A stretch of 26,348 nt of DNA from CBDUBH01 sp965365345 (GCA_965365345.1 CBDUBH010000048.1:1-26348), one strand, 5' to 3'. Shown: positions 12,966 to 22,050, numbered from the stretch's first letter. Made by a program: numbers and translations. Notes: a model not told the origin generated them from the letters alone.

Positions 12966-14395
12966 ATCGGGAAATCCTCGTCAATTGTTTGAATATTTGC
13001 TTCTTCAATGTGTCTTACCATTTCAAGATTTTCAAATCGTGCGTAATCTTTCATAAATTTAAGTTTAACACTGCCGGTAGGACCATTACGCTGTTTTGCA
13101 ATTATTACTTCAGCTATTCCTTCAAGAGAATTTCCTTCGGAATCGGTTTTCATTCCGTAATATTCCGGACGGTGTAAAAACATTACCACGTCGGCATCCT
13201 GTTCAATTGACCCGGACTCACGAAGATCGGAAAGTACGGGAGTTTTATCTGTTCGTGATTCAACCTGACGGTTGAGCTGTGACAGCGCAATAACCGGAAT
13301 ATTTAATTCTTTAGCAAGTGCTTTAAGTGATCTTGAAATATGTGAAATTTCCCTTTCACGGCTTTCCATTCTTGTAGATGCACTCATTAGCTGAAGATAA
13401 TCAATGAAAATTGCACCGATCTTCTTTTCGGCTTTAAGTCTTCTTACTTTTGCACGTACCTCCAGAATTGATTGCGATGGAGAATCATCAATGTAAATCG
13501 GAGCTTCGCTTAACTTATGAATATTCTTGCTTAATTTGGGAGCATCTTCCATCGGAATTTTTCCAGTCCTTACAAGATGAGCATTTAATCTTGCTTCGGA
13601 GCATAACAAACGTATCACAATTTGAATTGTAGCCATTTCAAGACTGAAAACTGCCACCGGAATTTTATGATCTATTGCGGCATTTCTGGCAAGCGAAAGC
13701 GCAAAAGCGGTTTTACCCATAGAAGGACGTGCCGCTAAAATTATAAGATCTGATTTTTGAAATCCGCCAAGCATTTCATCCAAATTATAATAGCCGGTAG
13801 GAACAGCAACATTCTTATTCTTTTTAGAATGAATAAGTTCAATGTATTCCATAGCTTCACGGACGGCTTTATCCATATGGGAATAAGTCTTTTTCAGATG
13901 CTCTTCGGTAATTTGAAATATTTTTCTTTCAGCTTCATCAAGCAGATCGAATGCATCTTCAGATCCTTCATACGCCATTGCGGCAATTTCATTTGAAGCA
14001 GTGATCAGACTTCTTAAGATGTGCTTTTCAAGAATTATCTTTGCATGATATTCTACATTTGCCGCTGATGAAATTGCCTGGGAAAGTTTACTTAAATAAA
14101 CTGCTCCCCCGGCACTTTCGACATTTCCTGCTCTTTTTAATTCTTCATATAAAGTTACTGTATCAACCGGTTCGTTTGCTTCGAATAATGCCTGGATAGC
14201 TTCGAAAATAAGACGATGCTCTTTTTTGTAAAAAGCTTCGGGAGTAAGAAGTTCAATTCCCTTTGGGACTGCTTCTTTTTCGATCATCATTGCTCCCAGC
14301 ACTGACATTTCCACTTCGGGAGCAGCCGGAGGCATTACTGATGCAGCTTGTAATTTATCAACAGAATCTATTTGATTTTTTTTATTTTTTGCCAT
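12962..14395 (-). CDS. dnaB: Replicative DNA helicase
   Basis: 477 residues from ATG 14393-14395. The N-terminal domain opens APEVEMSVLGAMM and includes EAFYKKEHRLIFEAI. In the RecA-like domain the Walker A motif is ARPSMGKT with Lys228 and Thr229, Walker B is IGAIFIDYLQLM, and SQLNRQVESR with LRESGSIEQDADVVMFLHRP forms the H3/H4 region. The hexamer unwinds DNA ahead of the replication fork and binds primase. No intein is present. It starts 15 bases downstream of the uracil-DNA glycosylase gene and its stop overlaps the DUF1460 start by four bases. Confidence 0.97.
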   Translation of the reverse strand: MAKNKKNQIDSVDKLQAASVMPPAAPEVEMSVLGAMMIEKEAVPKGIELLTPEAFYKKEHRLIFEAIQALFEANEPVDTVTLYEELKRAGNVESAGGAVYLSKLSQAISSAANVEYHAKIILEKHILRSLITASNEIAAMAYEGSEDAFDLLDEAERKIFQITEEHLKKTYSHMDKAVREAMEYIELIHSKKNKNVAVPTGYYNLDEMLGGFQKSDLIILAARPSMGKTAFALSLARNAAIDHKIPVAVFSLEMATIQIVIRLLCSEARLNAHLVRTGKIPMEDAPKLSKNIHKLSEAPIYIDDSPSQSILEVRAKVRRLKAEKKIGAIFIDYLQLMSASTRMESREREISHISRSLKALAKELNIPVIALSQLNRQVESRTDKTPVLSDLRESGSIEQDADVVMFLHRPEYYGMKTDSEGNSLEGIAEVIIAKQRNGPTGSVKLKFMKDYARFENLEMVRHIEEANIQTIDEDFPI

Positions 14396-14410
14396 TGTAA
14401 TATTTCATTT

Positions 14411-15196
14411 TCATTTCTTGTTACCGATAATATCATCGTAAAGTTTTCTGAATTTTTGAACATCTTCCCAGGTATCTTTTTTCCATCCCGGATTTCTTAA
14501 AAGTGCTGCGGGATGATATGTTACCATAACTTTTGCATCGCCGAGTTCGTAAACGTTTCCGCGCATCTTACCTAATGCCTGACGCAAATTCAAAACTCCT
14601 GCTGCGGATACTAAACCTAAGCACAATATAACTTTAGGTTTGATCATTTTAATCTGTTCTTTAAGATAAGGAAGACAAATTTCCATTTCTTCGGGTGAAG
14701 GGTTTCTGTTTCCGGGAGGTCTGCATTTAACAATATTTGTTATATAAATTTCTTCTCTTGAAAAATTAATTGCTTTAAGAATATCGGTTAAAAGTTGCCC
14801 GGCTCTACCAACAAAAGGTTCACCCTTTTTATCCTCTTCGGCTCCGGGAGCCTCACCGATTATCATTACGTCCGCATTCGGATCTCCTTTTCCGAAAACA
14901 AGGTTAGTTCTTGTTTCCTGCAAAGGACATTCGTGGCAATCATGCATACATTTTTCAAGCTCGGTTAGATCTTTTGCATCACAACAGATCTCTCCTTTTT
15001 TCTCTTTATGCTCCCTCACTTTTTCCTCCTTATCCGGCAAATTTTTTGCGTGCTCCGGACGTGCTCCCACGATTGAATTATTTTTAACTAATAATTCAAC
15101 ATCCGGGAGTTTTATTTCGGTGAACAGTTCATCGCCAAAAATCTCTTTTTGGTGTTTGAGTTCTTCTATTATTAAATCTATTAAATTTTTATTCAA
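14411..15196 (-). CDS. Family-4 uracil-DNA glycosylase with 4Fe-4S cluster
   Basis: 261 residues from ATG 15194-15196. It removes uracil from DNA. The glycosylase motif is GEAPGAEED (114-122), followed by GEPFVGRAGQLL, ITNIVKCRPPGNRNP, and the C-terminal YHPAALLRNP that carries the second catalytic loop. The four cluster ligands fit Cys87, Cys90 (CHEC), Cys158 (VKCRPP) and Cys174 (EICLP). The first 80 or so residues are an extension beyond the minimal enzyme: a helical start (LIDLIIEELKHQKEIFG) joined by a Lys/Glu-rich linker (about 46-70). Such extensions are common in this family and may bind a replication partner. It lies one base from the coaBC stop and 15 bases before dnaB. Confidence 0.93.
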   Translation of the reverse strand: MNKNLIDLIIEELKHQKEIFGDELFTEIKLPDVELLVKNNSIVGARPEHAKNLPDKEEKVREHKEKKGEICCDAKDLTELEKCMHDCHECPLQETRTNLVFGKGDPNADVMIIGEAPGAEEDKKGEPFVGRAGQLLTDILKAINFSREEIYITNIVKCRPPGNRNPSPEEMEICLPYLKEQIKMIKPKVILCLGLVSAAGVLNLRQALGKMRGNVYELGDAKVMVTYHPAALLRNPGWKKDTWEDVQKFRKLYDDIIGNKK

Positions 15197-15197
15197 T

Positions 15198-16406
15198 TTA
15201 AAAAAGTGTTAAAATTTCGGAAAGGATTTTATTTGCTGTCTGAAATTTGCTTTGAAGTGGAAAATCTTTTTTCTCCCCTTCTTTTTTTATGATCGTAATT
15301 TTATTGGTATCAAATTCAAATCCTGAACCTTCTTCACGCAATGAGTTCAAAACGATCATATCTAATTTTTTTTCAGACATTTTCTTTTTTGCATTATTAA
15401 GTTCATTATCTGTTTCAAGCGCAAATCCGATTATCTTTTTATTTTCTTTTTTGACAGAGGATAAAATATCAGTAGTTTTAGATAATTGGATTGAAGAAAT
15501 TCCCTCTTCCTTTTTGATCTTTTTATCAGCGTAATTTGCCGGCTTATAATCCGCTACTGCTGCCGACATTATCAGAATTTCATTTTCAATCAAATATTTA
15601 TCTACTGCATCTTTCATTTCAGCGGCAGAACGTATGTTTATTTTTTTTATTTCGGGATAACATTTTTCGGATGAAGGTCCTGTAATCAATGTAACATCAG
15701 CGCCGCGAAGAAATGCCGCTTTGGCAATTTCGAATCCCATTTTACCTGATGATCTGTTTCCAATAAAACGGACAGGATCAATGTCTTCAAAAGTAGGACC
15801 GGCAGTAACCAATATTTTTTTGCCTTTAAGGTCTTTTTGATAACCGGTCAAAACAGATTCAGCTGCTTCAATAATCTTATCAATTTCAGCCATTCTTCCT
15901 ATTCCGGATAATCCGCTTGCTAAAGAGCCGGATTCAGCTTCAATGATTTGTGCTCCCGTAAATTCTTCGAGTTTTTTGAAATTTTCACGGGCAATTTTAT
16001 TGTTATACATATCCATATCAGCTGCGGGAGCAACCAAAAGCGGAGCACGAAGTGCCGAAACCACCGTTGTTAACGCGTTATCATTTATGCCGGAAACTAT
16101 TTTTGCAATTGTATTTGTAGTAGCCGGAGCAATTATCATCAGGTCAGCCCAGATACCATATTCGATATGCCACGTGCTATGGTTAATGCCATTTTTTTGC
16201 GATGCCGGAAAAATATTAACAATAACTTCATTACCTGAAAGTACGGAAAGAGTGAGCGGAGTAACAAATTCAATTGCGGAAGGGGTCATAATAACCCTTA
16301 CTTCCGCACCAAGTTTTATCAATTCCCTAACCAGAAAGCATGATTTGTAAGCGGCTATTCCACCTGTAATACCGACTATGATTTTTTTTCCGTTAAAGAA
16401 ATTCAA
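15198..16406 (-). CDS. coaBC: Bifunctional phosphopantothenoylcysteine decarboxylase / phosphopantothenate-cysteine ligase
   Basis: 402 residues from ATG 16404-16406. It carries out two consecutive steps of coenzyme A synthesis. The N-terminal flavin domain has GITGGIAAYKS (12-22), the catalytic His80 (HSTWHIEYGIWAD), the PATTN flavin loop (94-98), and APAADMDMYNN in place of the usual PAMN loop; Asp there is common in Bacteroidota. The ligase domain starts near residue 195 with KILVTAGPTFEDIDPVRFIG and NRSSGKMGFEIA, then AAVADYKP and IIGFALETD. Full length. It follows rpoZ by 20 bases and precedes the glycosylase by one base. Confidence 0.96.
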   Translation of the reverse strand: MNFFNGKKIIVGITGGIAAYKSCFLVRELIKLGAEVRVIMTPSAIEFVTPLTLSVLSGNEVIVNIFPASQKNGINHSTWHIEYGIWADLMIIAPATTNTIAKIVSGINDNALTTVVSALRAPLLVAPAADMDMYNNKIARENFKKLEEFTGAQIIEAESGSLASGLSGIGRMAEIDKIIEAAESVLTGYQKDLKGKKILVTAGPTFEDIDPVRFIGNRSSGKMGFEIAKAAFLRGADVTLITGPSSEKCYPEIKKINIRSAAEMKDAVDKYLIENEILIMSAAVADYKPANYADKKIKKEEGISSIQLSKTTDILSSVKKENKKIIGFALETDNELNNAKKKMSEKKLDMIVLNSLREEGSGFEFDTNKITIIKKEGEKKDFPLQSKFQTANKILSEILTLF

Positions 16407-16426
16407 TTTTATTGCCTGCCGGAATT

Positions 16427-16708
16427 TTATTTGAAACGATATTCAACTTGTCCCTGAATCACCTCATTTAAGGCGCGGACATGCGGTTTTTCTCTTGTAT
16501 CCAATTCTTTTGCAATTCTTGCCTGATCAGGATTTACCTCATCATTTTCTTCTTCTCCCCTTGGAGAAACCGTGCTAATAAGCGCATTATATTCTAAACG
16601 ATAATCATCATTATATCTTTTAGCTTGTTTTGCAGCAACAATAACCCCTTCGTAAGTATTGGATACTTTTTCATCCAATGATCTCAAATCTACAGGTTGT
16701 ACTCCCAT
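16427..16708 (-). CDS. rpoZ: RNA polymerase omega subunit
   Basis: 93 residues from ATG 16706-16708; the start overlaps the gmk stop codon as TAATG. VDLRSLDEKVSNTYEGVIVAA, with KQAKRYND next, matches the Rpb6/omega helix-turn region (the segment NxYExxVVAAxRARxI). The remainder is a charged tail (EEENDEVNPDQ) and a C-terminal strand. Omega assists RNA polymerase assembly and forms part of a ppGpp site in many bacteria. The call rests equally on the sequence pattern and on its position between gmk and coaBC, the classical bacterial order. Confidence 0.85.
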   Translation of the reverse strand: MGVQPVDLRSLDEKVSNTYEGVIVAAKQAKRYNDDYRLEYNALISTVSPRGEEENDEVNPDQARIAKELDTREKPHVRALNEVIQGQVEYRFK

Positions 16709-17292
16709 TAAATCGTCTCCTTATTTATATATTTTTTTACTATTTCTTTTACTTCGCTAATTGCATTTTCTAATTTATTATTTATAACAATATAATCAAA
16801 ATTATCTTTAAGATTTAACTCCATTTCGGCTCTTTTAAGTCTTTTTTCCAGATCCTCCTCAGTTTCGGTCTTTCTGTTTATCAAACGGTTCTTCAGTTCC
16901 TCAAAACTCGGCGGCATAATATAGATCAAAACTGATTCCGGAAAAAGCTTTTTAATATTTAATGCGCCTTTAACTTCCAGCTCCAATAAAACAGAGGTAC
17001 CTGAATTTATTGAATCTTCTATAAAACTTTTAAGCGTTCCGTAATAATAATCATAAACTTTTTCCCATTCAACGAATTCATTTTTCTCTATTTTCTTTAA
17101 GAATTCATCTTGTGACAAGAAAAAATATTCAACTCCGTGCGTTTCATTTACACGTTTTTTGCGTGTTGTTGCGCTAACGGAAAATTTAATATCAGGAAAA
17201 ACATTCAAAATATTTTTTACGATCGTAGTTTTTCCGGCTCCGCTTGGCGCTGAAACTACAATGATGCTGCCTTTTTTATCTGTTAAGGTCAT
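16708..17292 (-). CDS. gmk: Guanylate kinase
   Basis: 194 residues from ATG 17290-17292. It phosphorylates GMP to GDP. The P-loop SAPSGAGKTT is at 14-23 with Lys21. KFSVSATTRKKRVNETHGVEYFF is split by the GMP-binding Ser/Arg residues, and FVEWEKVYDYYYGT holds the GMP Glu/Tyr contacts. LLELEVKGALNIKK and the lid RLINRKTETEEDLEKRL follow. No ribosome binding site precedes the start; the leader consists of a 21-bp tandem repeat instead. The stop overlaps rpoZ by one base. Confidence 0.96.
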   Translation of the reverse strand: MTLTDKKGSIIVVSAPSGAGKTTIVKNILNVFPDIKFSVSATTRKKRVNETHGVEYFFLSQDEFLKKIEKNEFVEWEKVYDYYYGTLKSFIEDSINSGTSVLLELEVKGALNIKKLFPESVLIYIMPPSFEELKNRLINRKTETEEDLEKRLKRAEMELNLKDNFDYIVINNKLENAISEVKEIVKKYINKETI

Positions 17293-17462
17293 AAATTAGT
17301 TTTCGGTCGTCAGTAATTAGTTTTCGGTCGTCAGTAATTAGTTTTCAGTTATCTGTTATCAGAATTTAACATAATCTTATTTATAAAATGTAAACCATTA
17401 GTAATTAAGAGTATGATCAAGATCAAGATTAAGATTAAGATTAAGATTTAATTCTTACATTC
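17293..17462. repeat. Repeat-filled gap between yicC and gmk
   Basis: A 21-bp unit (AATTAGTTTTCGGTCGTCAG plus T) is repeated at 17294-17314 and 17315-17335, with a partial third copy at 17336-17346. A hexamer array GATCAA x2, GATTAA x3, GATTTA lies at 17415-17450. The array is adjacent to the yicC stop (17463) and the 21-bp array to the gmk start. No terminator or promoter is evident. Confidence 0.85.
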
Positions 17463-18338
17463 TTACTCAATATTCTGTACTTGTTCGCGAATTTTTTCCA
17501 ATTCTTCTTTTATAAATACAGTGCTGTGCGAAATTTCACTTGATAAGGATTTACTTCCTATCGTATTAGCTTCGCGATTTATTTCCTGGCAAAGAAAATT
17601 TAATTTTCTTCCTACTTCATTTTCATTTTTCAAAGCATCAAGAAAGAATTTTGTATGACTACGCAATCTTACACATTCTTCCGTAACATCTGATTTATCA
17701 ATTAATAAGGCAAGTTCAAGTTCAATTCTTTCGTTATAAGCAGAAATTTCACCGAGCATTTGTTTTGCGCGTTCTTTAACTTTTTCAAAATATTCTTTAA
17801 CATCAATTTTGCTTGCTTCTTCAATTTTATCAACGGTCTTCTCGATATTTTTAATACGCTTATTAAGATCAATGGAAAGCTCCTCGCCTTCCCTTTTGCG
17901 CATTTCATTTAAATTATTCAAAGCTTCGTTAATTGATTTTTGAATAAGTTTAAATTCCTCTTCTGATTCATCTGTTTCTTCGGCAAAGAAAATATCCCTG
18001 AACATAAGAATATGATTCAAAGAAATATCATCTTTTACTTTAGATTTTTTCTTCAGTTCTTTTAGAAATCCTAAAGCTGAAGAAAGATTTTCTTCATTCA
18101 GATGAATTTTTCCGGCTTCGGTTTCGTCCTTTTTCAATTGTACGATCAAAGTAATTTTTCCGCGGTTTATCTTTTTCCGGATAAGTTCACGAACATCGTA
18201 TTCTTTGTTTTGTAAATTTTTCGGGAGCTTTAATGAAATTTCCAGAAATCTGCTGTTTACGCTTTTGATTTCGACTTCAGCGGTTGTTCCGTTATGAAAA
18301 GCCGAACCTTTTCCGAATCCGGTCATACTTGAGATCAT
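17463..18338 (-). CDS. yicC: YicC-family endoribonuclease
   Basis: 291 residues from ATG 18336-18338. The start MISSMTGFGKG is diagnostic of the YicC/YloC family, as are EIKSVNSRFLEISLKLP and ELIRKKINRGKI, and the C-terminal FLCQEINREANTIGSKS. YicC-type proteins have been shown to be endoribonucleases acting in RNA turnover. The middle (residues 90-210) is helical and coiled, as usual. It heads the gmk-rpoZ-coaBC cluster, with a 170-bp repeat-filled gap before gmk. Two TAnnTTTG-like boxes (reverse strand, 18371-18378 and 18381-18388) precede it, but without good -33 partners. Confidence 0.94.
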   Translation of the reverse strand: MISSMTGFGKGSAFHNGTTAEVEIKSVNSRFLEISLKLPKNLQNKEYDVRELIRKKINRGKITLIVQLKKDETEAGKIHLNEENLSSALGFLKELKKKSKVKDDISLNHILMFRDIFFAEETDESEEEFKLIQKSINEALNNLNEMRKREGEELSIDLNKRIKNIEKTVDKIEEASKIDVKEYFEKVKERAKQMLGEISAYNERIELELALLIDKSDVTEECVRLRSHTKFFLDALKNENEVGRKLNFLCQEINREANTIGSKSLSSEISHSTVFIKEELEKIREQVQNIE

Positions 18339-18510
18339 TTTATTACCTTATTATTCAAAAAATGAATTTACAAAATTACTCAAATTTAACAAGCTTATCA
18401 ATTAATAATTAAAAAGATTAGAAAGATTGAAAAATTCAAAGACCTAAAGGTTCATAGATTTGCAGCTTTTTAGGAGTTATTTCCTAGTAGTTTAGATCAA
18501 AATTAAAAAA

Positions 18511-18545
18511 AGCCGTCTGATTCCGGACAAGCCGGAATAACGGCT
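18511..18545 (-). terminator. Terminator of the T9SS cargo gene
   Basis: AGCCGT (18511-18516) pairs with ACGGCT (18540-18545), and TTCCGG (18521-18526) with CCGGAA (18532-18537). On the minus strand the stem is followed by TTTTTTT. It lies about 155 bases past the stop codon of the 999-residue gene. Confidence 0.8.
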
Positions 18546-18610
18546 ATTTTAATCTTTCAGCGTTCAGCAATCAGATTTCAGAATTTTTATTTTTAAAAGA
18601 TTCCCTACGC

Positions 18611-18629
18611 GTCCCGATTTAATCGGGAC
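18611..18629. repeat. 19-bp mini-palindrome GTCCCGATTTAATCGGGAC
   Basis: Nine-base arms around one central base. The reverse complement is exactly the 19-mer at 9055-9073. It occupies the loop of a TCCCTACGC/GCGGGAATGAC unit. Confidence 0.85.
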
Positions 18630-18700
18630 TTGCGGGAATGACAAAATTCTAATATTCTGTCTTCATACTTTCTTAACTTCTCCTCAGGATGCCTTCGGTA

Positions 18701-21700
18701 TTATTTCACCAACATCATTTTCTTTGACTGAATGAAATTATCTGCTTTTATTTGATAAATGTAAATTCCCGATGAAAGTTTGCTTGCATTAAAGTTTACT
18801 TTATAACTTCCGGCATTCTGAATTTCGTTTACCAATGTTGAAACTTCTCTTCCCAAAATATCAAAAACTTTTAACTCAACTTTACTTTGTGCTGAAAGTT
18901 GATAAGTAATTGCAGTACTTGGATTAAATGGATTCGGATAATTTTGATTTAGAACAAATTCCTTTGGAGTTATATTTTTATCACTTCCCACGCTTGTAGG
19001 AAGATTCGTAAAGTTATTTTGGTAAACATTAAAAGCTTCTTTTACGTATTCTCTTGCTAATGTTATTGAATTTAAGTTATCACTTCCTCTTCCTGCTACA
19101 TAAGCAACGATCAATTCAACCGGTTTATCTTTCTCTAATGTGAACGGACCAACGTTTAACATATTTCTTATATCTATTGCTGTAGTATCAAGCCAGCCAA
19201 TATTTGTTACAGGATCACCGGAAAATATGAATCTCGGATTTACGCTTGAACAATTAACTCCCTCAACCTTGCCGTATTGAAAAGTACAAGGATCAATTAA
19301 CTCACCATTTTCATTATATCCCAACATAAGGTTTCTAACTTGATAACTTTCCGGAACAGGCATTGTTGGTCCACCGGGAAAAAATTTAGTTGATGAACTT
19401 GGAGAAATATTTATTGCTCCGATAATTTCTTTTTTACTAAAATCACTTTGATCAAAATAAAATGCAGTATCTAAGGGAGTATCAACTCCTAAATCAAATA
19501 TTCCGTTATTATTGTTATCTGTAAAAGTTTCATCTTCAATAAATTCTGCCGGTCCTTGCAATAATGTAGTGAAAAGAGCTGGAGGATTTGTCCCAAATTC
19601 TTCATCATTTTCAGAATCATAAGTTATAACAGAGTTCAATAAAGTATCAGTTGCTAAAAAATCATTTGATGGATCGCCAAGATCCGGATCTTGCCAAGCA
19701 CCGAAATAAACTGAATCCAATTTTTCTGCAACGAAACCTGTATTGATAATTTTGTATTTTATAAAGAACATATTTTTCATTGCTTCATAATTTGATCCTC
19801 TTGAAGCAAATACTGTTCTCTGAATTTCAATTCCTTGTGGTGATACGTCAGAAAATCGTCTTAGCGAAGAAGGTTTTGAATCATTGAAAACATTCCATGT
19901 TGTCACATTTCCTAAAATTACCGGCTTATCTTCATCAGGATCCCAAATGCCGTTATTGTTTTTATCTACAGGATCATAAATTCCATCTTTATCACCATCG
20001 TAAAAATCCGCACCGAGTTCAACTGCTTTTGTCCAAAATCTCCAGTTTTCTCCGAATGGTTCGTCATCAGCACTTACAACATAAATATTATTTCGTGGAT
20101 CATCTTGAATTCCGTTAAACTTTCCGGGCAGATAATCTTCAACTAAATCTGCCGGAGCTACAGCATTTGTCCATACCTTTCCATTGGTCACACCGCTTAA
20201 ATAAAATCCGCCACTGAATATCAAATTTTGTCCTTCGTAAGTTGCACCTGAAGTGCCATCTTCATTACGCATACTTGCAAAATAACCGTTAATGGAAACC
20301 GGAAATTTTATATTGTTTACATCAATAAAATATGACTTATTTTTGTAAGGAATATAGACCGATCTTTCACCGGGATATTTCACCGTATCGCCTGATAAAT
20401 CCGTTAGAACAAATGAAAAATCAAAAACATCAAATTCTTTTATATCGCGCGGAATTATTATGCTGAAAATTTTATCTCCCGCAACAGCATCTCCGTTTTC
20501 TGCATTTCCGTCATCTTGCATTAAAACTAAATTAGTACCAACATAATTTTTTGAATAGCTTAAATAAACCGATTCCAAATCATTATCATCTGCGTAAGCG
20601 GTAATATTAAATTTATTATTGATGCTGTCGATTTCGAAAGTATATTTGAAAAGATAAGGTGCTTCGAATGTATCTTTGATCTTATCTAAAGTTCCGTACC
20701 AAGGTTTATAAATTTTATTGTTAGTCTGCATTCTGTTTGATAAAAACGAAACTCCGGTTTTGTAATTGGTTTTTACGATGCTTAGATCTTTATCATTTCC
20801 ATAATATGTTGTCAGATCTTTTGGATCATTCCAGGTTTCACCTTCATCTTCAGATGCTATGAAAGCTATATCTGTTTGAGAAACTTCACTTGAAGGATGA
20901 GGTTTTTCAATTTCATAAACGATCATTAATTTTCCCAAAGAATCAATTATCATTTGGGGATTTTTTTCAATCAATTCCGATTTTGTGATTTCGACCGGAT
21001 CTGACCAATTAATTCCGTCCTCACTTTTTATAAGCGCAATATTATTATTCTGATTTTCAAAAGCGATCAGCCAATTTTTTTCAGTAATTATAAGAGAAGG
21101 ATTTTTAGCTGAATTTAATTGTGAATCAATGACTTCAGTTTCAATATTAAAGCCGTATCCTAAAGAATTTAATCTTCGGTAATAAACTCCGGAAGGTTCA
21201 TTATTATAAATTTTACTATAAGTCAAATAAACTGAATCTTTTTCTTTTGAATAAAACATTCTTCCGCCGGAAGCGTTTTCAATTTTTGAACTATTATTCA
21301 ACCTTAGTATTCTGAACAATACCGTATCAATTCTATCAACATACAATGTATTATTTAAGTAATAGCTAATCACAGTTATATTTTCTTTTGTAACAACCGC
21401 ATTTAAATTATGGATCAATCCATCTGCAGAAATTAATTCTTTCTTCGCTTCACTTATTATATTATTATTTCTATATTGAACTAAGTTAATTTGATTAGTC
21501 GAAGAATTATAATAATATTGCTTTTTAGCAAATAGAAAAAGCTCATCATTTTCACTGTAAGGAATATATAATGATCCACTTACCGAAAGCGTATCTTCAA
21601 AATTAACACCAATTAATTGTTTTGGTTCTTCAGTTTGAGCTTTGAGAAAGGTAAAAGCAATGATTGAAAAGAAGAATAATGTTTTTAACCTGTTTGGCAT
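18701..21700 (-). CDS. Secreted T9SS cargo protein with sialidase-type Asp-boxes
   Basis: 999 residues. I choose ATG 21698-21700 because AAGGAAG lies six bases upstream; a TTG two codons earlier (21706) is less likely. MPNRLKTLFFFSIIAFTFLKAQ is a signal peptide. Two Asp-boxes, KSEDGINWSDP and ASEDEGETWNDP in the first third, suggest a beta-propeller like sialidases or exo-acting sugar enzymes. DKDGIYDPVDKNNNGIWDPDED and DNNNNGIFDLGVDTPLD are Asp/Asn-rich calcium-binding loops. The last 82 residues (NQNYPNPFNPSTAITYQL to KKMMLVK, about 918-999) form the type A T9SS sorting domain, so the protein should cross the outer membrane by T9SS and be released or attached outside. No catalytic residues of a known enzyme are evident. 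The gene is monocistronic. Confidence 0.88.
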   Translation of the reverse strand: MPNRLKTLFFFSIIAFTFLKAQTEEPKQLIGVNFEDTLSVSGSLYIPYSENDELFLFAKKQYYYNSSTNQINLVQYRNNNIISEAKKELISADGLIHNLNAVVTKENITVISYYLNNTLYVDRIDTVLFRILRLNNSSKIENASGGRMFYSKEKDSVYLTYSKIYNNEPSGVYYRRLNSLGYGFNIETEVIDSQLNSAKNPSLIITEKNWLIAFENQNNNIALIKSEDGINWSDPVEITKSELIEKNPQMIIDSLGKLMIVYEIEKPHPSSEVSQTDIAFIASEDEGETWNDPKDLTTYYGNDKDLSIVKTNYKTGVSFLSNRMQTNNKIYKPWYGTLDKIKDTFEAPYLFKYTFEIDSINNKFNITAYADDNDLESVYLSYSKNYVGTNLVLMQDDGNAENGDAVAGDKIFSIIIPRDIKEFDVFDFSFVLTDLSGDTVKYPGERSVYIPYKNKSYFIDVNNIKFPVSINGYFASMRNEDGTSGATYEGQNLIFSGGFYLSGVTNGKVWTNAVAPADLVEDYLPGKFNGIQDDPRNNIYVVSADDEPFGENWRFWTKAVELGADFYDGDKDGIYDPVDKNNNGIWDPDEDKPVILGNVTTWNVFNDSKPSSLRRFSDVSPQGIEIQRTVFASRGSNYEAMKNMFFIKYKIINTGFVAEKLDSVYFGAWQDPDLGDPSNDFLATDTLLNSVITYDSENDEEFGTNPPALFTTLLQGPAEFIEDETFTDNNNNGIFDLGVDTPLDTAFYFDQSDFSKKEIIGAINISPSSSTKFFPGGPTMPVPESYQVRNLMLGYNENGELIDPCTFQYGKVEGVNCSSVNPRFIFSGDPVTNIGWLDTTAIDIRNMLNVGPFTLEKDKPVELIVAYVAGRGSDNLNSITLAREYVKEAFNVYQNNFTNLPTSVGSDKNITPKEFVLNQNYPNPFNPSTAITYQLSAQSKVELKVFDILGREVSTLVNEIQNAGSYKVNFNASKLSSGIYIYQIKADNFIQSKKMMLVK

Positions 21701-22050
21701 TTTCAACTTCCTTAGAAAATTAATAAATAATAATCCGGCATTTCCGGGAATATGGAAAATTGATAATCATTTAATAATGATTTTATTTAGATAAACGAGC
21801 TTTTCTTTATTAATTACCTTCAAAAGCCGTATTACAAGAGGACAGATCTCAAATCTATTAAAAATTCTATATTGATAAAAGAAATGACAGAATGTTAAAA
21901 ACAGCAAAAAAGTATTTTTCCGGAATATATTTTGCTTCTTACAAAGTAAAAAAAAAAACGAAATAACAAGACTTCAATATCAAATTTATAACTAAAAACT
22001 TAATAAGAAATTCTTTTATAGGATTTTGTTATTTTGATCTTACCAATAAA
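21701..22050. other. AT-rich spacer upstream of the T9SS cargo gene
   Basis: About 350 bases, free of the palindromic families seen elsewhere. It presumably holds the promoter of the cargo gene; TAGATTTG (minus strand, 21857-21850) fits a -7 box but no -33 TTTG stands at the right distance. A weak TTTTGAT/ATCAAAA pairing at 22032-22056 overlaps the stop codon of the Omp85 gene. Nothing else is seen. Confidence 0.5.

Larger units (their letters stand above)
18339..18700. repeat. Spacer with repeats and a terminator
   Basis: Contains a degenerate GATTGAAAAATTCAAAG run (18424-18440), the terminator at 18511-18545, a TTTCAGCGTTCAGCAATCAG segment (18556-18575) related to the 404 repeat, and a TTCCCTACGC...GCGGGAATGAC unit (18600-18642) with a mini-palindrome in its loop. 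The AT-rich part 18339-18420 is likely the yicC promoter region. No gene. Confidence 0.75.
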
